Below, piece by piece: positions 1 to 10,187 of a DNA stretch of 55,454 nucleotides; position 1 is the stretch's first letter; the number at the start of each line of letters is the position of its first letter. Where the stretch lies: positions 1 to 55,454 of the forward strand of contig WGNT01000123.1 of assembly GCA_016124425.1 (NCBI GenBank). The letters are read 5' to 3'. Origin of the DNA: Cytophagales bacterium (GTDB lineage Bacteria; Bacteroidota; Bacteroidia; Cytophagales; Cyclobacteriaceae). The notes beneath the pieces were generated by a model. That model worked only from the letters and a program-made list of their open reading frames with translations. It was not told the origin of the DNA and searched no databases. The position numbers and the translations under genes were made by a program.

Positions 1-99
1 GTGAATTTCATCTAAATATATTAATTTAAACCTCATATGTCATCGGTTTTCATTGTTTTGTTTAGCATTAGGCAGAAGAATTCGTTTTCATTCAGGCAA

Positions 100-270
100 C
101 TATCCCACCTTGCTCACTTCGACCCTCAACCAACGCATTCCAGTACCCTTTACAAATGGATTATGCATCCTTTTAAAATCGATTAAGAAGGCTTGAAAGT
201 AAAACGCACCATCCTTAGACTTAGATCGGACCGAATTCACCAAAATATGATGCACCCTGGCTGAATCGCT
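100..270 (-). other. Possible gene remnant in the left-edge intergenic region
   Basis: The first 362 bases hold no convincing complete gene. On the minus strand an open frame runs from just after an in-frame TAA (271-273) to a TAG at 100-102. It would encode about 56 residues ending RWLRVEVSKVG. The composition looks protein-like, but there is no good start codon at its head; only internal GTG and ATG codons are available. It could be the tail of a decayed gene or chance. I recognise no family and see no terminator, promoter or RNA gene here. Confidence 0.2.
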
Positions 271-362
271 TTAGAAATAACGCTATAATAACGATTCGGT
301 TTAAATAAATAATGTATAGCCATAAAAAAATCCGGTTCCTAACCAAACCTAAGCCAAAAGAC

Positions 363-2273
363 TCACTGAATAATTACCTCGATTCTACGGTTAAACGAAC
401 GATTTTCTTCAGAATCATTCGGTTTAAGTGGAATACTGTCTCCTTTTCCAAAGGTTTCCATTCTTTTCTCTGGAATTCCGAGGTCGATTAAATAACGTTT
501 AACACTTTCTGCCCGCTTTAAACTCAGCGCAACGTTATAAGCTGCTCCACCAACATTGTCTGTATGGCCCTCAATTTGAATTTGGACTTCCGGATGCAGC
601 GTCATAAACGCAGCCAATATCTTTAATGAACTGATAGAGGCTTCTTTCAAATCCGCCCTGTCGGTATCAAAATAAACGTTTTCAAAAACAAAATTTTTAC
701 CTGACTCAATGGGATCCAATTCGATCGCAATATTCCGGTGGTTCTTAAGACTGTCCCTATCTACGTTATATATCCTGGGAATATATCCTTTTTTCTCTAC
801 ATAAAGACCGGTAAGGGACTTGTCCGGGTATAGCATAAGAAATTCCCCAGTCTCTCCATCGGAAATAAATTCATACATGGTGCTGTCGTTCTCGAGGTTA
901 ACCAAGGAAAGCCGTGCATCAATAGGCTGTCCGGTTTTCTTGTCAAGTACCCTTCCCTCAGATACAATGATATCCTCTCCTAGATCGATTTCCTTTGGAA
1001 AATTAAACCGGTATAAAAAAGAGCTATCTGCTTTACCATCTTGGTACGAGTTTTCTGTATAATAGGCATAATCCTGTTGCGCGGTAATAAAAAGCGCCAG
1101 TTGATCCTTTTGGTCATTGATTGGATAGCCAAGATTGGATGGCGGGCCGAAGGAGCCCATCTCAAAATTGGACATGTAAAGGTCCTTACCTCCAAATCCG
1201 ATATGACCATCGGATGCAAAAAACAACACTTCATTGTTGAAAAAAATAAATGGAGAGACTTCGTCTTTTGACGTATTCACGTGAGGCCCGATGTTTTTGG
1301 CCTCCGTCCAATATCCGTCCTCGGACCGCTCACTATACCAAATATCATTGCCCCCATGTCCCCCTTGGCGGTTTGAGGAAAAGAAAAGTACCCGTCCATC
1401 GGCAGAAAGAGACGGCTGTGAATCCCAAAACCGTGAATTAACATTTCGCCCAATATTCGACGCTCTTTGCCATTTTCCGTTGACTTTGTGGGTAATATAG
1501 AGGTCGCAACTTCCAAAGGAGTCCGGCGTGTCGCAAGAGGTAAAAATCAAAATGTTACCATCCCCAGAGATCGTACACGTACCCTCATTATACGAGGTAT
1601 TGATGGTCTGGGAAAGCGGGACCGGCTCTGTCCACCCCTCATCTTCCAAGTAGGAAACATAAATATCTTCGTGTTCGAAATTCTTTAAGCCATCTCTCTT
1701 TGTAAATAGAATTTTTTTACTATCAGCCGTAAGTACGGGGAAATACTGGAGATGGAAGGTATTTAGTGGCTTGGGCAAGCGCTCCTTGGAGATTTCCTTT
1801 TGCTGGGAGAGTTCCCGTTCAATAAAGACAAATCGCTTCTTTTGTTGCAAAAAAGCCTTCGATTGTAGAAATTGCTCGTCAAGCAAGGTTTCACTTTTCT
1901 GAAATTCGGCTATCGCCGGATAGAAATCTCCCAACTCTACCATAATCTGCGCCGTTAACCAAGCAAATCTACCTCGAAAAAGATCTTGGTTTTTGAGTCT
2001 GCGTTTTCCTCGTTCTGCTACTTCAAGGGCAGTGGCGGCTTCCCCCGTAGCTAATAAAACCTGCGCATGCCTTAAGTAGGCCTCAAAAAAATCATGACTT
2101 CGATGATATGCCGCCTGATAACTCGCTATGGCTTCCTCCCACTGTTTGCGGGACGCATATTGTTCTCCTTCTTCATAAAATTTTATAGCTCTACGGTCAA
2201 TAATGGAATATTCTTGACCTATAAGCGGAAGTACAGGAAGCAGAAAACATAACCAAAACAAACAACGTGGCAT
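363..2273 (-). CDS. OmpA-family protein with TPR and beta-propeller domains (PorE-like)
   Basis: This is an exported, peptidoglycan-binding envelope protein of 636 residues. A signal peptide opens it (MPRCLFWLCFLLPVLPLIG). TPR-like helices follow at about 25-135, then PD40/WD40-like beta-propeller repeats at about 175-410 with recurrent PxLSxDG..LFFSS motifs. A carboxypeptidase-regulatory-like domain lies at about 430-515 and a C-terminal OmpA domain at about 525-636. The OmpA core is visible as YFDTDRADL, EGHTDNVGG and LKRAESVKRYL. The domain order matches PorE, which anchors the type IX secretion system to peptidoglycan. Many Bacteroidota carry several paralogues, so a T9SS role is inference. 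The start lies 9 bases after queE, so it is probably the last gene of the folD-queE operon. Confidence 0.9.
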   Translation of the reverse strand: MPRCLFWLCFLLPVLPLIGQEYSIIDRRAIKFYEEGEQYASRKQWEEAIASYQAAYHRSHDFFEAYLRHAQVLLATGEAATALEVAERGKRRLKNQDLFRGRFAWLTAQIMVELGDFYPAIAEFQKSETLLDEQFLQSKAFLQQKKRFVFIERELSQQKEISKERLPKPLNTFHLQYFPVLTADSKKILFTKRDGLKNFEHEDIYVSYLEDEGWTEPVPLSQTINTSYNEGTCTISGDGNILIFTSCDTPDSFGSCDLYITHKVNGKWQRASNIGRNVNSRFWDSQPSLSADGRVLFFSSNRQGGHGGNDIWYSERSEDGYWTEAKNIGPHVNTSKDEVSPFIFFNNEVLFFASDGHIGFGGKDLYMSNFEMGSFGPPSNLGYPINDQKDQLALFITAQQDYAYYTENSYQDGKADSSFLYRFNFPKEIDLGEDIIVSEGRVLDKKTGQPIDARLSLVNLENDSTMYEFISDGETGEFLMLYPDKSLTGLYVEKKGYIPRIYNVDRDSLKNHRNIAIELDPIESGKNFVFENVYFDTDRADLKEASISSLKILAAFMTLHPEVQIQIEGHTDNVGGAAYNVALSLKRAESVKRYLIDLGIPEKRMETFGKGDSIPLKPNDSEENRSFNRRIEVIIQ

Positions 2274-2282
2274 AGTAGGGCA

Positions 2283-2909
2283 TTAGGGTATTTCCATAAA
2301 TTTATGGGTCTGCAGGGAAATTTGCCAGGCAGGATGATTTTTGGCATAAGTTATGATTTTTTCCAATAAAACAGAAGACTTCGTCCATTCCGGTTGCAAT
2401 AGTTTTACACAATCGGTACTTACTAATGAGGCATGCTGTTCAGCAAATTCAAAATCACTCTGGTGAAAAATAACCACCTTTAACTCATTGGCATGTTGGT
2501 AGATGGAGTGATGGGGTTTTTTAAATTTTTTCGGCGAAAAACATACCCAGTCAAACTCCCCGGAAAAAGGATGGGCCCCAGAGGTCTCTATATTGATGGT
2601 GAAGCCATTTTTTTTCAGCAGGTGTGTCAAGGGGTCCAGATTGTACATTAACGGCTCTCCTCCGGTAATGACCACCAGTCGTGCGGGGTGGCTCAATGCA
2701 CCTGAAACAATCTCCTCAATGGGTACCAAAGGCCATTTTCCTGCTTCCCAGGATTCCTTTACATCGCACCAAACACATCCTACATCGCAGCCACCAAGCC
2801 GGATAAAGTAAGCTGCATGACCGGAAAAAGTTCCTTCTCCTTGAATCGTATAAAAAGCCTCCATCAATGGGAGGATTGTTCCGTTGGCTACTGCCGCACT
2901 TTTTTCCAT
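2283..2909 (-). CDS. queE: 7-carboxy-7-deazaguanine synthase (radical SAM)
   Basis: QueE converts 6-carboxytetrahydropterin to 7-carboxy-7-deazaguanine in the cytoplasm, a step towards preQ0 and queuosine. The radical-SAM cluster motif reads CDVGCVWC, which is CxxxCxxC as in QueE. FYTIQGEG near the N-terminus and the ITGGEP glycine motif support the family. The frame opens further upstream to 3017, but that stretch overlaps the end of folD and does not look like QueE. I chose the ATG at 2909 (MEKSAAVANG...), giving 208 residues, a normal length. It lies 52 bases after folD, probably in one operon. Confidence 0.93.
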   Translation of the reverse strand: MEKSAAVANGTILPLMEAFYTIQGEGTFSGHAAYFIRLGGCDVGCVWCDVKESWEAGKWPLVPIEEIVSGALSHPARLVVITGGEPLMYNLDPLTHLLKKNGFTINIETSGAHPFSGEFDWVCFSPKKFKKPHHSIYQHANELKVVIFHQSDFEFAEQHASLVSTDCVKLLQPEWTKSSVLLEKIITYAKNHPAWQISLQTHKFMEIP

Positions 2910-2961
2910 CGAATTTTTGGTAAAGCGGGTAATTGAACCGCTAGTTAAACAAACTTTTTCG

Positions 2962-3846
2962 TTAGGGATAAACCCTTCGCCCTGCGGCCTGCAGCGTATT
3001 GTAAAGCAATGCCGCAATTGTCATCGGCCCCACGCCACCCGGCACCGGGGTAATCGCAGAGGCTATAGGTTCGACTTCCTCGAACTTTACGTCTCCAATC
3101 AAGCGGAAACCGCTCTTTTTGGAGGGGTCCTCTACGCGGTGAATGCCCACATCAATGACGACGGCACCCGGTTTGACCATCTCGGCCGTCACAAATTCCG
3201 GCTTGCCCAAGGCAACGATCAAAATATCCGCCGTACGCGCTACCTCTCCTAGATTTTTGGTACGGCTATGGGTTATCGTTACGGTACAATTACCCGGATT
3301 GGCATTTCTCGCCATCAAAATACTCATAGGCGAACCCACAATGTGGCTTCTTCCTATCACCACGCAGTGTTTACCGGAAGTTTCTATCTCGTACCGCTTT
3401 AGTAGCTCTAATATTCCAAAGGGAGTCGCAGAAATGTAGGTCGGCCAATTCAACGCCATTCTTCCAACATTAGCCGGCGTAAAGCCGTCTACATCCTTTT
3501 CCGGAAGTATTTTGGCAGTTACTTTTTCAACGGATATATGTTTGGGCAGGGGCAGTTGGACAATAAGTCCATCGATATCGGGATTTTCATTTACTTTTTG
3601 GATCTCAGAAAGTAAATCCTCTTCAGAAATGGATTCTTTCAACAGTACCAGTGTGGACTGAAATCCTACCTGCTCACAGGCTTTTACTTTTGCGCCTACA
3701 TACGTCTGGCTAGCCCCATCACTTCCTACCAGTATCGCGGCCAAATGGGGTATTTTCCCACCATTTTGTTTGATTTCCTCTACTTGGGCCGCAATTTCCC
3801 CCTTTATCTGTTCCGATGTCTTTTTTCCGTCTATTCGTAGCGCCAT
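2962..3846 (-). CDS. folD: Bifunctional methylenetetrahydrofolate dehydrogenase/cyclohydrolase
   Basis: FolD interconverts 5,10-methylene-, 5,10-methenyl- and 10-formyl-THF using NADP(H), supplying one-carbon units for purine and formyl-methionine synthesis. At 294 residues it has the normal length. Family signatures are visible: the catalytic region [19 protein letters not shown] with the K of the YVxxK motif, [10 protein letters not shown], the Rossmann stretch GRSHIVGSP, and [18 protein letters not shown] near the C-terminus. It heads the folD-queE-ompA run on the minus strand. About 154 bases separate it from lepA. Confidence 0.97.
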   Translation of the reverse strand: MALRIDGKKTSEQIKGEIAAQVEEIKQNGGKIPHLAAILVGSDGASQTYVGAKVKACEQVGFQSTLVLLKESISEEDLLSEIQKVNENPDIDGLIVQLPLPKHISVEKVTAKILPEKDVDGFTPANVGRMALNWPTYISATPFGILELLKRYEIETSGKHCVVIGRSHIVGSPMSILMARNANPGNCTVTITHSRTKNLGEVARTADILIVALGKPEFVTAEMVKPGAVVIDVGIHRVEDPSKKSGFRLIGDVKFEEVEPIASAITPVPGGVGPMTIAALLYNTLQAAGRRVYP

Positions 3847-4000
3847 TGTTGAATGTTACTGTTTTAGGTTATGCCCGCGGTGCCTTATATCCTCAATTGA
3901 TCGGAGATATGGCTCCCCATAAGCAAACGTTTTCTACCCAAAAATCCAATGCTTCTAGGAGAGCATCATCATAGGTCTATGAACTACAACCGATGTTTTG

Positions 4001-5794
4001 TCAATCAAGTTTCAGTACGGCCATAAACGCCTCTTGCGGAACCTCCACGTTACCGACCTGTCTCATGCGTTTTTTACCTTTTTTCTGTTTCTCTAGGAGC
4101 TTGCGCTTTCGGGAGATATCCCCGCCGTAACACTTGGCCAATACGTTTTTCCGCATTGCCTTTACCGTTTCTCGTGCAATAATCTTTGCTCCTATCGCGG
4201 CTTGAATGGCGATTTCGAACATTTGCCGAGGTACCAGTTCTTTCAGTTTCTCACAAAGTCTCTTTCCCCATTCGTATGCCTTATCTCTATGGACAATAGC
4301 GGATAATGCATCAACAGGCTCACCATTAAGCATAACATCTAGCCGAACCATATGTGAAGCTCTAAAACCAATCAACTCATAATCCAAAGAAGCGTATCCC
4401 CTGGAAATTGTCTTTAGTTTGTCAAAGAAGTCAAAGACGATTTCTACCAACGGCATTTCAAAACTAAGCTCGACCCTATCCGCTGTTAAGTAGACTTGAT
4501 TCTTTATTTGCCCCCGCTTCTCCATACAAAGTTGGATAACCGGTCCCACGTAATCTGCGGCGGTGATGATGGATACCTTTACGAACGGCTCTTCAATATG
4601 CTTAAAAAGATTTGGTTCGGGCATGTCCGATGGGGCGTTCACGATCTTATATTCATTATTGTTCATCAGGGCTTTGAACTGTACGGAAGGCACGGTAGTA
4701 ATAACCGTCATATCAAACTCCCTTTCCAATCTTTCCTGAATGATCTCCATGTGAAGCATGCCCAAGAACCCGCATCTGAACCCAAACCCGAGCGCCGCGG
4801 ATGTCTCAGGTTCCCACACCAAAGAGGCATCGTTGAGCTGCAACTTTTCCATGGAAGCCCTGAGTTCTTCAAAGTCCGTGGTTTCTACGGGATAAATTCC
4901 GGCAAAAACCATCGGTTTTACGTTTTCAAACCCTTGAATAGTCGCCGGACAGGGCCTTTTTACATGGGTAATGGTATCCCCTACTTTCACCTCTTTTGCC
5001 ACTTTGATCCCGGAAATCAGGTATCCAACATTGCCCGCCTTCATGGTTTGTTGCGGCTTCTGTTGTATCCCCAAAATGCCAATTTCATCCGCTTCATACT
5101 CCCGACCGGTATTGACAAACTTGATTTTGTCCCCTTTGTTGATCGTTCCGTTGAAAATGCGGAAAATAACCTCTACTCCTCTAAAGGGATTATAGACAGA
5201 ATCAAATATCATGGCCTGAAGCGGTGCCTCCTCATCTCCCTTGGGAGCAGGTATTTTTTCTACCACTGCGTTGAGAATGTCTTCAATGCCGAGGCCTTCC
5301 TTACCGGAAGCAAGAATAATATCCGACCTGTCACAGCCAATCAAATCCATGACTTCATCAGCAACTACCTCAGGCTGAGCACCGGGAAGGTCTATTTTAT
5401 TTAAAACCGGAATGATTTCAAGGTCTTGGCCGATTGCAAGGTAGAGGTTAGAGATTGTTTGGGCTTCTATACCCTGAGAGGCATCTACAATAAGAAGGGC
5501 TCCTTCACAGGCAGCAATAGACCTGGACACCTCATACGAAAAATCCACGTGACCTGGAGTATCTATGAGATTTAGGGTATATTCTTCTCCTTTATAAGTG
5601 TATTTCATTTGGATTGCATGAGACTTAATGGTGATGCCCCGCTCCCGCTCCAAATCCATATTATCTAACAATTGGTCCTGCATCTCTCTATCGCTTACTG
5701 TATTCGTAAACTGTAGGAGCCGATCGGCCAAGGTACTTTTGCCGTGGTCGATGTGGGCAATAATACAGAAATTTCTTATTTTTTGCATGTTCAT
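4001..5794 (-). CDS. lepA: Elongation factor 4 (LepA), ribosome-associated GTPase
   Basis: LepA is a translation-factor GTPase that acts on stalled or mis-translocated ribosomes. The 597-residue length is typical. The G-domain motifs are [15 protein letters not shown] (G1), [12 protein letters not shown] (G3) and [11 protein letters not shown] (G4). An EF-G-like domain follows with [14 protein letters not shown]. The LepA-specific C-terminal domain is present, with [24 protein letters not shown]. Two ATG codons lie two codons apart (5794 and 5788) and either could be used. It appears to be transcribed alone, divergent from the gene at 5951. Confidence 0.98.
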   Translation of the reverse strand: MNMQKIRNFCIIAHIDHGKSTLADRLLQFTNTVSDREMQDQLLDNMDLERERGITIKSHAIQMKYTYKGEEYTLNLIDTPGHVDFSYEVSRSIAACEGALLIVDASQGIEAQTISNLYLAIGQDLEIIPVLNKIDLPGAQPEVVADEVMDLIGCDRSDIILASGKEGLGIEDILNAVVEKIPAPKGDEEAPLQAMIFDSVYNPFRGVEVIFRIFNGTINKGDKIKFVNTGREYEADEIGILGIQQKPQQTMKAGNVGYLISGIKVAKEVKVGDTITHVKRPCPATIQGFENVKPMVFAGIYPVETTDFEELRASMEKLQLNDASLVWEPETSAALGFGFRCGFLGMLHMEIIQERLEREFDMTVITTVPSVQFKALMNNNEYKIVNAPSDMPEPNLFKHIEEPFVKVSIITAADYVGPVIQLCMEKRGQIKNQVYLTADRVELSFEMPLVEIVFDFFDKLKTISRGYASLDYELIGFRASHMVRLDVMLNGEPVDALSAIVHRDKAYEWGKRLCEKLKELVPRQMFEIAIQAAIGAKIIARETVKAMRKNVLAKCYGGDISRKRKLLEKQKKGKKRMRQVGNVEVPQEAFMAVLKLD

Positions 5795-5950
5795 ACTGGG
5801 TGCAAAAATAGTAAATAGTTAGGGTTTTAATATTATTTGGTAATTTTAATTCTCGAAGCGGCGACTATCCCGTTATCGCCCAATCAATGATAAGGAAACC
5901 TAAATCAGCCTGCGTTGTTTTACACAAATAAGAGACTAACGAAATACTAC

Positions 5951-6553
5951 ATGTTCTCCGCTATATCCAGCTACCTAACCCTACTGCTTATAGCAGGCCT
6001 TGCGTTAACCGGATTCGAAACAAAACACCTTGGAAAAGCAGCAAGTTTGGTATCCGTGTCGCCGGACCGTGTTCTTAAATGGGACGACTTTAAGGTAGTC
6101 AAAGTCATTCAGGGTAAGTCAAGCATCAATGCGATCTGTCTAAGCACCTGTGACGTAAAAATCCTAAAGGTAATTCCAAGGGGAAATAATGTGTCCCTTA
6201 CGGTCAATGCCATCGTTAATTTTGAAAAAGAATTGTCCCAAGTGACGGAAAGCTTTTTGGCAAACAATGACGCAGCTACTAAGGCCCAGGTACTCCACCA
6301 TGAAAATGGACATTTCCTGATCGCACAAATCATCGCCCATCGGATTGTAAAAGACGCAAACGACAGGCTTTTTGACGCTAAAAATTACAAAGTGGAACTC
6401 AACAGGATAATTAGCACCCATTTCCGTTCCTGGAAGCAAATGGATCAACTTTATGACTTGGAATGTACCAAACCAAGAAACCCGGTTATGCAGAAGAAAT
6501 GGGACGCCTATTTTCAAAAAGAACTTGACAAATATACCGCTTCAACCAAGTAA
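5951..6553 (+). CDS. Exported DUF922-like putative Zn-protease
   Basis: This is a predicted exported protein of about 200 residues. The HENGH sequence is an HExxH zinc-protease motif inside VLHHENGHFLIAQI, which resembles the HExxHF motif of DUF922 proteins in Bacteroidota. A later YDLEC...QKKWDAYF stretch fits the conserved C-terminal part of that family. The frame opens at a TTG at 5915, but the ATG at 5951 gives a cleaner signal peptide (MFSAISSYLTLLLIAGLAL), so I prefer it. It is followed after 11 bases by the DUF4924 gene. Protease activity is inferred only from the motif. Confidence 0.7.
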   Translation: MFSAISSYLTLLLIAGLALTGFETKHLGKAASLVSVSPDRVLKWDDFKVVKVIQGKSSINAICLSTCDVKILKVIPRGNNVSLTVNAIVNFEKELSQVTESFLANNDAATKAQVLHHENGHFLIAQIIAHRIVKDANDRLFDAKNYKVELNRIISTHFRSWKQMDQLYDLECTKPRNPVMQKKWDAYFQKELDKYTASTK

Positions 6554-6564
6554 CGGAACCCTTC

Positions 6565-7101
6565 ATGAAACGGATAGCCTTACAAAAGCAAAGAGACAAC
6601 ATTGCCGAATATGTGATATACATGTACCAAATGGAAGACCTCATCCGGTCATACCAATTCAATATGGCCGACCTAAACCAATACGTCATTTCCCATTATC
6701 CCATAGCCCAAGAGGAAAAAAGCGACCTACTGACATGGTTTTCGACCTTAGCAAAGCAAATGACCGATGAAAATATCCGTGAAAGCGGGCATCTCTCCGA
6801 GGTGCAGCAGACGGTAGATGATTTGGCGGTGCTACATTGGCGTCTGTTGAAATCTGACCCCGTGTACTTTGAAACGTATACGCTAGCAAAACCCCACGTC
6901 ATGGAGTTGGTCCTTGACGCGGGAGACAAAAACCCAGGACACGAAATCCAAGTCTGCTTTAACGGAATATATGGACGGTTACTTAGTAGGCTCCACGGCC
7001 GCGATATACCCCAAGATATGCTAGCTGCTACAGATAGATTTGCCGCGGTGATTCGCTACCTAACGGAAGCCTACCATCAGCGCCGGGCTGCCAGCAACTA
7101 A
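6565..7101 (+). CDS. DUF4924 family protein
   Basis: A cytoplasmic, soluble protein of 178 residues matching the Bacteroidota-restricted DUF4924 family. The N-terminus MKRIALQKQRDNIAEYVIYMYQMEDLIRSY and the helical LLSRLHGRDI region are characteristic of what I remember of that family. No catalytic motif, signal peptide or membrane segment is visible. The function is unknown. It lies 11 bases after the DUF922-like gene, so co-transcription is likely. It is convergent with the helicase gene, with a 3-base gap and no visible terminator. Confidence 0.8.
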   Translation: MKRIALQKQRDNIAEYVIYMYQMEDLIRSYQFNMADLNQYVISHYPIAQEEKSDLLTWFSTLAKQMTDENIRESGHLSEVQQTVDDLAVLHWRLLKSDPVYFETYTLAKPHVMELVLDAGDKNPGHEIQVCFNGIYGRLLSRLHGRDIPQDMLAATDRFAAVIRYLTEAYHQRRAASN

Positions 7102-7104
7102 ACG

Positions 7105-9036
7105 TCAATTGTCCAAAAGCTCATAGATACTTGTATAGCACCCTGCTGCCTCCACATAATCCAACAACTCACGGTAAAACGGGTGCACGCATAAGGTGCC
7201 GCTATCCCCTATCACGATCAATCTTCGTTTTGCTCTGGTCATTGCCACGTTCATCCTCCGTGTATCGGAGAGAAACCCGATTTCACCCCTGGGGTTACTA
7301 CGCACAAGACTGATTAGTATTACATCCCGCTCCTGACCCTGAAATCCATCAATGGTATCGACGGTCATGCGTGAACTCATTGACCGTATCTTCATATAGG
7401 CTTCTTCCTCACGGATCAGCACTTTAAATAGCTCCACCTGGCCTCTGTACGGGGAAATTAGGCCTATATTCCAATCGTTTTCTTCAAAGAGACCATTGCC
7501 GATCCGCTTTAGCAGGGTATTCATCACCTGCAGTGCAAATCGGGCCTCTTCGATGTTTTGCGTGCTGAGAGTCTCCTTGTCGGTAAAGTCGGCATACCCG
7601 CTGCCTGCTGTATCAATAAAGGAAAGGATCGGTTCATCCGGACGCAACATGTGCGAAGCAGTCACCGGTGCCGCCTCCAGCCTATTTTCATAAAAAACCT
7701 TACTTGAAAACCCCATGATGAGCCCCGGCATCCGGTACTGCGTTAGCAACATGACGGCGCTCTGAGGGTTTCTTTCGATTACTTTCTCAAAAAGCGTTTT
7801 GCGAAGACCTGCATTTGCAGCTTCAAAGGACTTGATCGTAGGGGGTAGCTGGCAATGGTCACCGGCCATTACAACCTTTTCCGCAGCAAGGAGGGGAATC
7901 CAGGTAGCCGGTTCCAGTCCCTGGGCCGCTTCGTCCATGAATACCACTGGAAACTTCATCCCTTTCAGCGCCTGTGAACCAGCGCCAGAAAATGTACAGG
8001 CGACTACTTGGGTTCGCTGAAAAATATCAAAGCGGATATAATCTTCAAGTTGGTCGATTTCCTGCCTCATGAAGCCTACCTGCTCGTATAGATCCTGACG
8101 TTGGGCACGCTCCTGATGCCCAAAATTCCGTTTGAATTGCTTGGCTTTACGCCTTAATTCCGCGACATCTTTCTTGAGCTTTTTTAGGGTTTTGTAACTG
8201 GGATGTTGGGATATTTTGGCATCAAAGGTCTGGTTAAGGATGTCATCATCGACTCGGGCAGGATGGCCAATACGAAGCGTTACTATTCCTTCTTCAACCA
8301 ACTTTTCAACCAAAAGGTCTACAGCAGCATTACTTGGGGCACATACCATTACTTGATGTGTCGATCTAAGTGTCTCCCGGATTGCTGCGATCAAAGTGGT
8401 GGTTTTGCCGGTCCCGGGAGGGCCATGGACTACGGCGACATCTTTCGCCGAACACGCAAGAAGCACCGCTGCTCGCTGGCTCTCGTTCAGCCGGGAATCT
8501 TCAAGGGAAAGATCCAAATTCTTACTACTAGGCCCAGCAGCTCCCAACAAAACTTCTTTTAGGACACTTAATCTGCCTGAATCAGCTTTTATTACCACAT
8601 CCATTGCGCTATCCATTTGCCGGTATGTATTTTCGTCAAACAGCAAATCGACCCCGATTTTCCCGCCTTCCAGCCAATCTGGCACATTTTCCACGCCAAG
8701 GGTCATCATCAGCTTATTGCCCCGCACATAATTGACTACCCCGTTTACGCGATCCTTAGCGTCTCTATCGCCGCTGTTTGAAAAAAGCGAAACGGATTTT
8801 CCCGACTGAAATCCATGCGTAGAAGGTGGATCAGGATGAGTGACCTCCACTAGAACCTTATCGGCCAACCCTGTACGCAGCTTCGACACGGTAAGCGGAT
8901 ACCAGCAAATCCCTGCCTCCCTTTTTTCGGAAAGGGATTTTCCAAAGGTTTTCTGCTTGTATTGTGCCAAATCCTCTTTCCATTCGGTTCTTAAAAGTTT
9001 TTGAATTAATTTTAATTCTTCCTGTATATTTACCAT
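7105..9036 (-). CDS. SF1B helicase of the IGHMBP2/SMUBP2 type
   Basis: An ATP-dependent DNA/RNA helicase of superfamily 1 (UPF1-like), about 643 residues from the preferred start. Motifs in order are Walker A GPPGTGKTTTLIAAI, motif II MDEAAQGLEPATW, motif III GDHCQLPPTI, motif IV-like LLTQYRMP, motif V TVDTIDGFQGQERDVILISLVRSN and motif VI NVAMTRAKRRLIVIG. An SMUBP2-like N-terminal beta domain precedes the ATPase. The frame extends to 9117, but MVNIQEELKLIQKLLRTEW at 9036 matches family N-termini and avoids overlap with the divergent gene at 9100. Its role in Bacteroidota is not established. Confidence 0.92.
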   Translation of the reverse strand: MVNIQEELKLIQKLLRTEWKEDLAQYKQKTFGKSLSEKREAGICWYPLTVSKLRTGLADKVLVEVTHPDPPSTHGFQSGKSVSLFSNSGDRDAKDRVNGVVNYVRGNKLMMTLGVENVPDWLEGGKIGVDLLFDENTYRQMDSAMDVVIKADSGRLSVLKEVLLGAAGPSSKNLDLSLEDSRLNESQRAAVLLACSAKDVAVVHGPPGTGKTTTLIAAIRETLRSTHQVMVCAPSNAAVDLLVEKLVEEGIVTLRIGHPARVDDDILNQTFDAKISQHPSYKTLKKLKKDVAELRRKAKQFKRNFGHQERAQRQDLYEQVGFMRQEIDQLEDYIRFDIFQRTQVVACTFSGAGSQALKGMKFPVVFMDEAAQGLEPATWIPLLAAEKVVMAGDHCQLPPTIKSFEAANAGLRKTLFEKVIERNPQSAVMLLTQYRMPGLIMGFSSKVFYENRLEAAPVTASHMLRPDEPILSFIDTAGSGYADFTDKETLSTQNIEEARFALQVMNTLLKRIGNGLFEENDWNIGLISPYRGQVELFKVLIREEEAYMKIRSMSSRMTVDTIDGFQGQERDVILISLVRSNPRGEIGFLSDTRRMNVAMTRAKRRLIVIGDSGTLCVHPFYRELLDYVEAAGCYTSIYELLDN

Positions 9037-9099
9037 CTTTAGTCTACTACTGCGAAACAATGATACTTGTTTTGGAACTAAAAAACAGCCAACTGCCAA

Positions 9100-9705
9100 G
9101 TGAATTTTCTTGCACACGCCTTTTTATCATTTGACCAACCCAATGTATTGGTCGGAAATTTCATCGGAGATTTCGTAAAAGGAAACGTTGAAGATCAATT
9201 TGAGCGTGAAATTGCACAAGGCATAAGGCTTCACCGGGAAATTGACAGATTTACGGATTTCCATCCGCTCGTCAAAGAATCCCAGCTTCTGCTCAAGCCA
9301 GTTTTTTTTAGGTATTCGTCCGTAATTACGGACATGTTCTTCGATTACTTCCTGGCTAAGAATTGGAAGACATACCATGAGCAGTCTCTGCCCGAATTTG
9401 CCAACAGGGTATATGGGATTGTAGAAGGGCAGCTGCCTGTCCTCCCCGTCAAATTCAGAAATGCGTTTAAGGTCATGCAGAAGGAAAACTGGCTGGTTGC
9501 CTACGGGACTGAACTCGGCATCCAACGGGCACTAACCGGCATTTCATACAGGGCTAGCTTCAAATCCAACCTAGAACATGCCACCTCCTACCTTACCCTT
9601 TATCAAGATCGTTTTCAGGACTATTTTGATGCCTTTTTTCCCGAGCTTACGGTTTTTTCGAAGCAAACACTGACCAAAATACAACAAGGGAATGATCCAA
9701 AGTAA
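9100..9705 (+). CDS. ACP phosphodiesterase (AcpH/DUF479 family)
   Basis: The family removes the 4'-phosphopantetheine arm from acyl carrier protein in E. coli. The 201-residue protein begins at a GTG (9100) with MNFLAHAFLSFDQPNVLVGNFIGDFVKG, the classic DUF479 start. It continues with GIRLHREIDRFTD and a VITDMFFDYFLAKNW motif carrying the conserved acidic residues. The GTG start is supported by the exact fit of this N-terminus to the family. Its end overlaps the next gene by 14 bases, indicating translational coupling. Confidence 0.88.
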   Translation: MNFLAHAFLSFDQPNVLVGNFIGDFVKGNVEDQFEREIAQGIRLHREIDRFTDFHPLVKESQLLLKPVFFRYSSVITDMFFDYFLAKNWKTYHEQSLPEFANRVYGIVEGQLPVLPVKFRNAFKVMQKENWLVAYGTELGIQRALTGISYRASFKSNLEHATSYLTLYQDRFQDYFDAFFPELTVFSKQTLTKIQQGNDPK

Positions 9706-10141
9706 ACCAAAAAAAAGCACCTACCTGTCGCTGGGACTTATCCTAGTGATCTTGATGGCTGGCCTAGCCTATTTGTTAGCCGACTTCACCCGTGGCGGTT
9801 CCTATAGCCTGTTGTTCTACTTAATTTGTTGCAGCCTACTTACGGTTGTCATTTTGTTGATTGCCGTGAAAATGATGGCAGGGTATAAGTTTATTTCAGT
9901 GGGTAATGAACGGATAACTATCCGGGTACCTTTGCGGAGATTTACAAAAACCTATGCACTGATTGATGTTCTTGGATGGGAGGAGGAGACGGTGATGGCA
10001 AATAAACGCGCATTCAAACAGCTGAGCCTAGTCTTCAACGACAAAACTTCGTTCAGTATAAGCAACCACGAACACCTATCCTATTCTGAATTGGTGAACT
10101 ATTTAGCCAAAAAAATCCCGAAAAAACGGCATAAGCAGTAA
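9692..10141 (+). CDS. Small membrane protein with PH-like cytoplasmic domain
   Basis: A 149-residue protein with two closely spaced hydrophobic helices (about residues 12-33 and 40-62). A soluble beta-rich domain of about 80 residues follows, resembling bacterial PH-like (bPH) domains in its alternation (ISVGNERITIRVPLRR, then IDVLGWEEE). That assignment is weak. It overlaps the acpH-type gene by 14 bases, so the two are probably made together. A lipid or envelope role would fit both, but this is only inference. Confidence 0.6.
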   Translation: MIQSKPKKSTYLSLGLILVILMAGLAYLLADFTRGGSYSLLFYLICCSLLTVVILLIAVKMMAGYKFISVGNERITIRVPLRRFTKTYALIDVLGWEEETVMANKRAFKQLSLVFNDKTSFSISNHEHLSYSELVNYLAKKIPKKRHKQ

Positions 10142-10187
10142 CTATAATTTTTTCGGAATACCTGCTGCGACTGCTTAGCTAGGACCA

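Noticed and set aside
2910..3017. Upstream extension of queE
   Set aside because: It overlaps the end of folD by 56 bases and its residues do not match QueE N-termini. The ATG at 2909 is better.
4496..5404. Long plus-strand frame of 302 codons inside lepA
   Set aside because: It lies entirely opposite lepA, whose protein is fully recognisable. Its translation shows no family pattern.
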